From assembly GCF_002214625.1 (NCBI RefSeq), contig NZ_CP015994.1, positions 868,001 through 932,000 of the forward strand: DNA of 64,000 nucleotides. The letters are read 5' to 3'. The notes under the pieces are model-generated. The model did not search any database. It was not told the origin of the DNA and saw only the letters and a list, made by a program, of their open reading frames with translations. The translations under genes and the position numbers were made by a program. Shown here piece by piece: positions 46,990-54,590 of the stretch (positions are counted from its first letter, which is position 1; each line of letters opens with the position of its first letter). Source of the DNA: Anaplasma ovis str. Haibei (GTDB lineage Bacteria; Pseudomonadota; Alphaproteobacteria; Rickettsiales; Anaplasmataceae).

Positions 46990-49146
46990 TCAATCAACGC
47001 AGTGCAACTTTATTGAGCCGGAATCCGATGGGTTTGTAGACGATGAATCCGGTACAACGCCACTGTGAATGACCACAAGATTGCTATTGCCTGCGTGGTA
47101 TGTTTTATCCACCCTATACGGGCTGGGGGAACCCCTGGCATGCTTCTTAGCCGGAAATATAATGCAGTCGCTCCCCTTATGGTCTTTGAGATCTGAAGTG
47201 TCCACAGAGCCCACGCACAGCTTAAGTACAGTCTGCAGCCGAGTAGGGCTGTGTCCCAAACCGAATATTGCAGTTAGCCCATCTTGCCAAGCAAGGTTTT
47301 TGATCAGGTGCACGGTCATTTCGCCAACGGTACCCGGTTCATATAGCTCAGCCCTAATGAACTTGCAGTTCTTGAAAATACCACTCTTTGCATACCGGTA
47401 TTTCGGCTTGCTGTAGTCCTCCCTTTGCCCATCTGGCCCGACGTACGCGTCACTCGCAGCATGTACTTTTGCCTGTTTCGACACTAGCATGCAAAGTCCT
47501 TGATCATACGGATCACCGACTTCCATGGCCTGAGAATTCAGTGCTTCGCGGTGCCTATGTAGCGGAGTTGAATACCGCATGGGCACCCTGTCCAAGTTTG
47601 GACAAAAGCTATCTACATTACTCACAACACCCATCCTCTTTATATCGTCTTTCATCAGGTAGACAATTCCCTGAGATCCAGGAACCAGCAAATCCAGCAA
47701 TTCCTGTTTCTCCCATAGAGGTATGTCGGGAAACCCTGGGCAACCGTCACTCACTAGGCTCCTTTCACTGTTCCCCAGATTAACTATCGTTTTCTCTACA
47801 GAAAGACCACGCACTTCGCGCATACCCACGCTTTGGGCACCCAGTTTTGCATAACCTGAAGTATCTATGCGCCCTTGCGCAGTTTTGAGCATAACACGAT
47901 ATTGGGCCAGGTGCAGCGTACATTCTGGGCAGTGTGTGACAATCGAAGATTGAGAGTGCATTCCGTCACCGGGCGCATCAAGCTCGAGCCTAACATTTTT
48001 GGAAATCCCCACACTGGAAGCAAACGGTTGGTCAATCACTAAGCACCTAAGATTGCCAGAGTGACCCGATAGGTATCTTAGTTCAGGCTTGGACCCGTCC
48101 TCGCACAATAGGTGCCCTGCACGCACCACACCAACACTTACAGGATCAGATGCGACACCTTCTGGGCACTTGGCATACTGCTCGAACATGTAATCATCAG
48201 ACACAACCGGAATTATCACTGATAATTCAGCAGGAAAATCCATGTTTTTGCCTGCTCGCAATTCAAAAACACACTTTTTCTTGTCGAGACACCCAGGAAA
48301 CCTAACCGACATCATGTTGCGTTTGTTGCGCACTTTTCGAATCTTGGGTTTGGGCAAGAAGGGTGTGGGCACGCACTCGGTGTATACTTTCTCGCCTCCC
48401 TCCTTGTAAGTACCGCATATTAGGTCTTCGCGCATTTTTTTCTCAACATCAATGACGTAGGTGCTACCCAGCAGAGTAACTGTAAACTCCTTTTTGGTTT
48501 CCCCAGCTTCCAGATTCAGGTACAAGCTACGCCCAACAGAAGCAGATCTGCCTTTGCTATCGTCAGTATAGCTTACGACCCTGATGCCCGGGTGAAAATA
48601 GCCCTGTTTGGAAAACGATACCGGAACAAACTTCACGCGTTTTCTCCCAGGCAAAAAGCTACAAAAGCTTGGTGTATCTATGGCAATAAGTGGCCTACAA
48701 GCGGCATGTTTGCACGACATACTACCATGCATTGCATACGTCTTATTGTGGCAATACTCCGAGACGCAGGCGCATAGCTCCCCGCTTTCTTCATCAAAGT
48801 ATGCCGACCCACAATATTCAATGGCACTTGGTAGTGCTGGGGGCAGCAATCCCGTAGAGGCCGCTGCATAGTATCTTGCAATTGCTATTACATCGTGGTC
48901 AAAGTACCCGGGTATCCTGACACCTTCTCCAGGGCCAGCGGAAACACACTTGTCTTGGTGACAAAAATAGACATTTGGGTTAAAAAACTGCTCCCTTGAA
49001 TTATCTGCCCCATATTCACCTTCAGCAACGCGAGGATCGGCGAAGTTTATGAGCTTGTGACCTGCATACACACATGGGCTCACTACACAGGATAGTACAG
49101 AGACCAGAATAGACACGCATATGACTTTTGCTGCACTATAGTACAT
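46990..49146 (-). CDS. Large secreted Cys-rich protein, paralog of the 1299/1329-aa pair
   Basis: I do not recognise a named family. The 718-aa product has a signal peptide (about residues 1-29, ending CVYAG) and no other membrane helix, with many cysteines. It shares ordered blocks with the two ~1300-aa proteins downstream: a Cys-rich N-terminal part with CACVSEYC, then FCSFLPGRKRVKFVPVSFSK at residues 161-180 with a following PGIRVV, and LICGTYKEGG...ECVPTPFLPKPK near 245-275. Those blocks resemble, by my reading, the exported N-terminal region of rickettsial VirB6 proteins, but the VirB6/TrbL membrane domain is missing. The C-terminal part has YSTPLHRHREALNSQAMEV and IFGLGHSPTRLQTVLKLCVG. 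The likely location is periplasm or outer surface. Confidence 0.72.
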   Translation of the reverse strand: MYYSAAKVICVSILVSVLSCVVSPCVYAGHKLINFADPRVAEGEYGADNSREQFFNPNVYFCHQDKCVSAGPGEGVRIPGYFDHDVIAIARYYAAASTGLLPPALPSAIEYCGSAYFDEESGELCACVSEYCHNKTYAMHGSMSCKHAACRPLIAIDTPSFCSFLPGRKRVKFVPVSFSKQGYFHPGIRVVSYTDDSKGRSASVGRSLYLNLEAGETKKEFTVTLLGSTYVIDVEKKMREDLICGTYKEGGEKVYTECVPTPFLPKPKIRKVRNKRNMMSVRFPGCLDKKKCVFELRAGKNMDFPAELSVIIPVVSDDYMFEQYAKCPEGVASDPVSVGVVRAGHLLCEDGSKPELRYLSGHSGNLRCLVIDQPFASSVGISKNVRLELDAPGDGMHSQSSIVTHCPECTLHLAQYRVMLKTAQGRIDTSGYAKLGAQSVGMREVRGLSVEKTIVNLGNSERSLVSDGCPGFPDIPLWEKQELLDLLVPGSQGIVYLMKDDIKRMGVVSNVDSFCPNLDRVPMRYSTPLHRHREALNSQAMEVGDPYDQGLCMLVSKQAKVHAASDAYVGPDGQREDYSKPKYRYAKSGIFKNCKFIRAELYEPGTVGEMTVHLIKNLAWQDGLTAIFGLGHSPTRLQTVLKLCVGSVDTSDLKDHKGSDCIIFPAKKHARGSPSPYRVDKTYHAGNSNLVVIHSGVVPDSSSTNPSDSGSIKLHCVD

Positions 49147-49373
49147 AAACGGTGCACTACCAAAAGCCGCATGTCTTAATGTGGAAGGGTTAAGAAATCC
49201 ATACTACGGGTAATGACGTGACGCGCTCATGCCATCATTTCCGGGCACTAACTACACCGGCGTTAGGGGAAGCTCCCGCATCCACCGCGCAAAGGCATAA
49301 TCTATGCGCATTTTGGAAATTCCACAAAAAAGTTTGGCAGTGAGTTGTATAGTCCGCGTCAGCCCCACTTTAT
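49147..49373. other. Spacer between the 718-aa gene and the tandem array
   Basis: About 225 bases upstream of the 718-aa gene, on its 5' side. It probably holds its promoter; no clear hexamers were chosen. It ends where the repeated GCGCGCAGCTCATATC word starts the array. Confidence 0.4.
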
Positions 49374-50073
49374 GCGCGCAGCTCATATCCCCCCCCCCAA
49401 CCAATTCAGGCATCCTCTCCTTCTTCTCACCTTGTGGAAGTCCTAACGTTTGATGCCATGAACAAGTTGGTCACGTTGTCATCTACAACTATAGCGAGAT
49501 AGGTAATGAGTCTCAGTTCACACAAGACGTATGCATATAGTGTTGCAGTAGCAAACGCAGCTTATGCGGTGTCGGGGCGTACAGGCAAGAAGCAATATGC
49601 CCTAAATTACAACTATGGCGATAAGAGGTAATGAGCATCAGTCTGCACATAGCACTTATAGTACTACAGTGTCGGAGGTGTTTACAGGCAAGAGGAAGTT
49701 CCCAATAGCAATGGTTGCACAACATGGAGGCACATTGGGGCAGAGCGTGAAGCATAATGCCTGGGTATGAAGCCCCAAAGGCAATATTTGCAATGTTGGG
49801 TTGCACAACATGGAGGCACATTGGGGCAGAGCGTGAAGCATAATGCCTGGGTATGAAGCCCCAAAGGCAATATTTGCAATCCTACAATTGCAGTGCAGCC
49901 ATACGCGCATAACATTGTACTGTAGATCAGCAATCAGTAGAGGTGCGGTCAGCGTGGTGTCTGGCAGGCCCGTTCCGGCAAGTTGCTCGGTAGCGCTGCT
50001 ATGGTTCGGCGCTACCATATCCACAATTCCCTTCGCTGGTTATGACTGCCTTTTTGCAACATAGGAGGCACAT
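49374..50073 (+). repeat. Module B' - truncated copy of the 479-aa membrane protein gene
   Basis: This block repeats at 53770-54469 with an offset of 4396 bases and few differences. It starts with a run of ten C (49389-49398) and the 5' end of gene B: the frame from 49507 matches the first 24 codons of the 479-aa protein (MSLSSHKTYAYSVAVA and following) then breaks to an unrelated 17-codon end. A second, degenerate 5' start follows near 49631. Then come an 86-bp tandem duplication and sequence like the 3' end of gene B (GGAGGCACAT). It thus looks like stacked 5' and 3' ends of gene B with the middle deleted. Confidence 0.75.
49713..49880. repeat. 86-bp tandem duplication within module B'
   Basis: Two units start GGTTGCACAACATGGAGG at 49713 and 49799, with 82 identical bases. 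The same pair recurs in module B'' at 54109 and 54195. Each contains the ACATGGAGGCACATTGG word related to the 3' end of gene B. Confidence 0.85.
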
Positions 50074-50306
50074 GGCATTATGTTGTAGATTAGCAATCAG
50101 AGATATGCGTCCTGGTGTTTTGTAGGTCACGTGTAAAACTGTTGCAATATTAACCATAGCGTGGTACGTTGTGGCCCAGTACTTGCGCTAGAAGTGCAAG
50201 GAGTGGAATCCTCATTAAATGTGATGTAGGTGTTACTCCGCTTTGGTGGCGTGTTGTATCTATCAGTAGATAATATTTTTAGCTAAATATCAAAAGGGTA
50301 GCAGGA
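50074..50306. repeat. Upstream region of gene A1, duplicated before A2
   Basis: From GGAGGCACATGGCATT to the A1 start this sequence is nearly identical to 52700-52938, upstream of A2. It ends with a six-base-pair AT-rich hairpin (ATATTT at 50273-50278, AAATAT at 50285-50290) and an AGCAGGA ribosome site before the ATG. It probably carries the promoter of gene A; the duplicated copy would drive A2 identically. Confidence 0.6.
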
Positions 50307-50369
50307 ATGTGGAGAGGTATTCGCACAATGTGGAGAGATATTAGCCCAATGTGGAGAGATATTCGCACA
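50307..50369 (+). repeat. 21-bp coding repeat at the A1 start codon (three units)
   Basis: Units start ATGTGGAGAG at 50307, 50328 and 50349; each begins with ATG and encodes seven residues. A2 has two units (52939, 52960). Copy number changes keep the frame but move the first start codon. Confidence 0.85.
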
Positions 50370-50639
50370 ATGTGTCGGTACTCACCCTTCCCTTGGATTC
50401 TCGTACCCCTAGAGATGGCTATTCTGCTCTCAGCCCTCACTGTCCTTCCGTGTGCAGCAGCAGAGGAATACTCTCGTTGGCGTAGTGGGTCACCAAAACC
50501 TAGGCGGAGCCCATTCTGGAAATTTGCTCGGTGGCTTCCAGTCCCCATTGTAAGTGTTCCCATCTGTTTCGGCATCACCGTATTTATAATGCCCTGTGCT
50601 AGTCACAGCTGCTGTTTCGGTTCTGAAGAAACACCTAGT

Positions 50640-50648
50640 GGGGGGGGG
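50640..50648 (+). repeat. Nine-G homopolymer in gene A1
   Basis: Nine consecutive G at the point where the A1 reading frame breaks. A one-base contraction restores the frame. The same run of nine G occurs in A2 at 53251-53259. Confidence 0.85.
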
Positions 50649-51285
50649 AGGCCCTAATATCGAGATTATTGGTAGCCATAGCCCCAGAGAACATGTGCAA
50701 TCTAGAACTGACGTAGTGATTGATGCAAGTTGTACCGTCACTTGGAAACCTAGTGATGGTAAGCAACAGACGGTGTGTGTAATCACAACAGACGGAGACA
50801 ACTTAAGAGTGGTGGGCTCTGAAGGCTCCACCGTGAATATAACGGGTTCCAAGCATAATAGGCACAGTTACTTAGTTTTAGAGGGCATACTGAGCCTGAA
50901 AGCATCTTGGAAGCCTCGTCAGAGCCCCAAACAGCAGGTTAGTATGGATGTCCACGCAGATGGAAGGGTAAATGTGGCATCTGCATCAGTGCAACAGTGT
51001 GGTGCCAAGGGGGGAAAAGTTAATCTTTGAAGGATGTAGAGTTAGGTTGGGAGACATCCCTCTGGGAATAGCGTTGGAACAGGGCTTCTGGAAACAACCC
51101 AGCACCCCAGTAGTTACTCCTACACCTGAGACAGCACAGCAGAGCCCCTCACAGCGCGCAGCTCATATCCCCCCCCCCAACCAATTCAGGCATCCTCTCC
51201 TTCTTCTCACCTTGTGGAAGTCCTAATGTTTGATGCCATGGACAAGTTGGTCACGTTGTCATCTACAGCTATAGCGAGATAGGTA

Positions 51286-52725
51286 ATGAGTCTCAGTTCA
51301 CACAAGACGTATGCATATAGTGTTGCAGTAGCAAACGCAGCTTATGCGGTGTCGGGGGTATTGATTAATACAGGCATATTGCTTGTATCAATCAGTATTC
51401 TTGTAGCCCTGATGTATAGCACTGCAACTGCGGGTTTATTTTCACTTTCCGCCGCCAACGCCGCCACTGTTTGCGTCGCAGTAGCGCTGTTATCCGCGTG
51501 TGTTGTATTCTGTTCTGCAAGAGATTTAGTCAAATCCTGTAAGCAACTTAAGCAAGCACGGGAAGAAGGATTACCAACAGTCCAGCCACTACAACCTGTT
51601 CTTGCTCCTGCAACTTCTTGCTCTGAAGCAGTTGCCAACACACGCAGGCATAAGCAGATGGACGTCATAGCCGAGGTTGCAAACAGCTTCGCAGCCCTCG
51701 CCATGCTCGCCACTTTTACCGCTCTTGCTATTGCTGTTATAGTCGCCATAGAAAGCATCTTCATTTCCTCAGCTATCTTCTTGTATGGGGCCTTCGCTCT
51801 TAATATTAGCGCTTTTAATTCAGCCAAAGTCGCCGTGGTTGCCGCGGCAGCTGCTGTTGTTGCCGCAGTACTCACGGCTCTATTTGCAGCAATAGCTACC
51901 AGAGCCGCAAAGCGCTGTACAGTGGCGGCAGTATCGCCGGTAGAGAAGACAGCAACCAATCAAGCGCTGATGCAAATAAAGAACGCGAATCTCGCAACCA
52001 AAATTTCCGGCATATCCGCAATAGTAGCGACCACAACTGCGGCAGTGGCCGCGCTAATAGTGCCTTTTTCCGCCAAGGCTAGCAACGAACTCGCCATTGT
52101 CTGGGGCGTAACTACAGCCTCCAGAACCGCAGCAGCTACGGCACACACTACTGGCATCATGAGCACTGCCGTCGGTACCGTTGCGTACTTACCACACGCG
52201 CTCATAGCGCTCTCTGTTGCATGCTCGTTATGCTTGCTGATACATATTGCGGTGGACATCTATTTAGCACGGATACCCTACTCGCAGCGTAACGAGCAGC
52301 ACACTCCTCACCGTGTGGCAGACCAAACTCGTAACACTTTTTCGAAGAGCAATTCCCTACAACCCAAGGGTACACTCACCAGTATGCGTGGTTGTCTTAC
52401 CCGCGGTCACAGCGACTCTGAGCGTGACAATCCCGCTTATAGAGGCATTGCCAGCAGGCCACTTACCCCGCCTGCAGCCGCGGATCCAAAGCATAGGACC
52501 CTCACAGCAGCTGTCAGCGTTGTAATGATTTGCGGTTCCGCCTTTCTCCTGCAGAATTATACAATCATGAGCGCAGCACTCCCCCCAGCCGCAGCACTGC
52601 TGCTTTATTGCATAATAGCCTGGGTACGCAAATCAACTTGTAGTGGGGCACAAGCTCTGGATAGCAATATTTGTAATCCCACATTGCACAGCATAGGAGG
52701 CACATGGCATTGTGTTGTAGATTAG
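51286..52725 (+). CDS. Gene B: alanine-rich multi-pass membrane protein with four helix hairpins
   Basis: I do not recognise the family. The 479-aa product has eight hydrophobic segments arranged as four close pairs: about residues 24-45 with 55-77, 135-158 with 180-203, 240-262 with 303-328, and 405-425 with 432-452. The paired layout recalls bilobed membrane domains of bacterial inclusion-membrane proteins, so insertion into the host vacuole membrane is a possibility but only an inference. Linkers are Cys/Lys/Arg-containing (SCKQLKQAREEGLP; AKRC) and a polar stretch at 345-400 is Thr/Arg/Pro-rich. Ala is very common. Pairs 1 and 2 look related, suggesting internal duplication. It is flanked by gene A copies and by truncated copies of itself. 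A weak AGATAGG ribosome site precedes ATG 51286. Confidence 0.75.
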   Translation: MSLSSHKTYAYSVAVANAAYAVSGVLINTGILLVSISILVALMYSTATAGLFSLSAANAATVCVAVALLSACVVFCSARDLVKSCKQLKQAREEGLPTVQPLQPVLAPATSCSEAVANTRRHKQMDVIAEVANSFAALAMLATFTALAIAVIVAIESIFISSAIFLYGAFALNISAFNSAKVAVVAAAAAVVAAVLTALFAAIATRAAKRCTVAAVSPVEKTATNQALMQIKNANLATKISGISAIVATTTAAVAALIVPFSAKASNELAIVWGVTTASRTAAATAHTTGIMSTAVGTVAYLPHALIALSVACSLCLLIHIAVDIYLARIPYSQRNEQHTPHRVADQTRNTFSKSNSLQPKGTLTSMRGCLTRGHSDSERDNPAYRGIASRPLTPPAAADPKHRTLTAAVSVVMICGSAFLLQNYTIMSAALPPAAALLLYCIIAWVRKSTCSGAQALDSNICNPTLHSIGGTWHCVVD

Positions 52726-52938
52726 CAATCAGAGATATGCGTCCTGGTGTTTTGTAGGTCACGTGTAAAACTGTTGCAATATTAACCATAGCGTGGTACG
52801 TTGTGGCCCAGTACTTGCGCTAGAAGTGCAAGGAGTGGAATCCTCATTAAATGTGATGTAGGTGTTACTCCGCTTTGGTGGCGTGTTGTATCTATCAGTA
52901 GATAATATTTTTAGCTAAATATCAAAAGGGTAGCAGGA
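52700..52938. repeat. Upstream region of gene A2 (copy of 50074-50306)
   Basis: Nearly base-for-base copy of the A1 upstream region, beginning within the 3' end of gene B and ending with the AGCAGGA ribosome site. Confidence 0.6.
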
Positions 52939-53849
52939 ATGTGGAGAGATATTCACACAATGTGGAGAGATATTCGCACAATGTGTCGGTACTCACCCTT
53001 CCCTTGGATTCTCGTACCCCTAGAGATGGCTATTCTGCTCTCAGCCCTCACTGTCCTTCCGTGTGCAGCAGCAGAGGAATACTCTCGTTGGCGTAGTGGG
53101 TCACCAAAACCTAGGCGGAGCCCATTCTGGAAATTTGCTCGGTGGCTTCCAGTCCCCATTGTAAGTGTTCCCATCTGTTTCGGCATCACCGTATTTATAA
53201 TGCCCTGTGCTAGTCACAGCTGCTGTTTCGGTTCTGAAGAAACACCTAGTGGGGGGGGGAGGCCCTAATATCGAGATTATTGGTAGCCATAGCCCCAGAG
53301 AACATGTGCAATCTAGAACTGACGTAGTGATTGATGCAAGTTGTACCGTCACTTGGAAACCTAGTGATGGTAAGCAACAGACGGTGTGTGTAATCACAAC
53401 GGATGGAGATAGGATAAACGTGAGGGGCTCTACCCGTGGCTCCAGTGCCGTGAATATAACGGGTTCCAAGCATAATAGGCACAGTTACTTAGTCTTAGAG
53501 GGCACACTGAGCCTGAAAGTATCTTGGAAACCTTGTCAGAGCCCCCCAACAGCAGGTTAGTATGGATGTCCACGCAGATGGAAGGGTAAAAGTGGCATCT
53601 GCATCAGTGCAACAGTGTGGTGCCAAGGGGGAAAAGTTAATCTTTGAAGGATGTAGAGTTAGGTTGGGAGGCATCCCTCTGGGAATAGCGTTGGAACAGG
53701 GCTTCTGGAAACAACCCAGCACCCCAGTAGTTACTCCTACACCTGAGACAGCACAGCAGAGCCCCTCACAGCGCGCAGCTCATATCCCCCCCCCAACCAA
53801 TTCAGGCATCCTCTCCTTCTTCTCACCTTGTGGAAGTCCTAATGTTTGA
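52939..53849 (+). pseudogene. Gene A2: second copy of gene A, broken at G9 and at a C tract
   Basis: This copy matches A1 almost throughout. It has two 21-bp start repeats instead of three. Its frame breaks at the same nine-G tract (53251-53259). A second break lies at a run of six C (53532-53537) where A1 has four C and one more A, a net +1. The third A1 lesion is absent: the tract at 53627-53631 has five G and reads through (GEKLIFEGCRVRL) to 53849. The domain between the breaks differs at TTDGDRINVRGSTRGSSAV versus TTDGDNLRVVGSEGSTV in A1. Two one-base contractions would give a ~305-residue protein. Function unknown. Confidence 0.6.
53251..53259 (+). repeat. Nine-G homopolymer in gene A2
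   Basis: Same tract, length and frame effect as at 50640-50648. Confidence 0.85.
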
Positions 53850-54469
53850 TGCCATGGACAAGTTGGTCACGTTGTCATCTACAGCTACAGCGAGATAGGT
53901 AATGAGTCTCAGTTCACACAAGACGTATGCATATAGTGTTGCAGTAGCAAACGCAGCTTATGCGGTGTCGGGGCGTACAGGCAAGAAGCAATATGCCCTA
54001 AATTACAACTATGGCGATAAGAGGTAATGAGCATCAGTCTGCACATAGCACTTATAGTACTACAGTGTCGGAGGTGTTTACAGGCAAGAGGAAGTTCCCA
54101 ATAGCAATGGTTGCACAACATGGAGGCACATTGGGGCAGAGCGTGAAGCATAATGCCTGGGTATGAAGCCCCAAAGGCAATATTTGCAATGTTGGGTTGC
54201 ACAACATGGAGGCACATTGGGGCAGAGCGTGAAGCATAATGCCTGGGTATGAAGCCCCAAAGGCAATATTTGCAATCCTACAATTGCAGTGCAGCCATAC
54301 GCGCATAACATTGTACTGTAGATCAGCAATCAGTAGAGGTGCGGTCAGCGTGGTGTCTGGCAGGCCCGTTCCGGCAAGTTGCTCGGTAGCGCTGCTATGG
54401 TTCGGCGCCACCATATCCACAATTCCCTTCGCTGGTTATGACTGCCTTTTTGCAACATAGGAGGCACAT
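53770..54469 (+). repeat. Module B'' - second truncated copy of gene B
   Basis: Copy of 49374-50073 offset by 4396 bases, with nine rather than ten C at its start (53786-53794). Similarity stops exactly at GGAGGCACAT (54460-54469), the word that also ends gene B and module B'. After it, unrelated sequence leads to the 3' end of the 1329-aa gene. This points to GGAGGCACAT as the recombination edge. Confidence 0.75.
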
Positions 54470-54590
54470 CAGGGGGCGGAGAGTGGAGCATGACTGGGAA
54501 AAAAGGTGTGCGCATCTGCAGCCAAACATGCATGACACAATCTGTGGCAGTGACGGCTTTGCAGCAACACAGGGCTCACCCGGCCCCAGT

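Larger units (their letters stand above)
50307..51226 (+). pseudogene. Gene A1: membrane-anchored protein, frame broken at a G9 tract (possible phase-variable gene)
   Basis: Frame 1 (50307-50657) starts with three 7-residue repeats (MWRGIRT, MWRDISP, MWRDIRT), then a signal/anchor helix (PWILVPLEMAILLSALTVLP) and a second hydrophobic stretch (LPVPIVSVPICFGITVFIMP). It stops just after nine G at 50640-50648. With eight G the frame would run on into GGGGPNIEIIGSHSPREHV, a strand-rich ~130-aa domain, up to 51030. There a six-G tract (51009-51014) shifts again; with five G, as in A2, it would continue (GEKLIFEGCRVRL) to 51226. The fused product would be ~305 aa. I do not recognise the family. Phase variation, decay and sequencing error are the three readings. 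Confidence 0.6.

Noticed and set aside
49713-49880. Short spaced repeats as a CRISPR array
   Set aside because: Only two directly adjoining 86-bp units without spacers; this is a tandem duplication.
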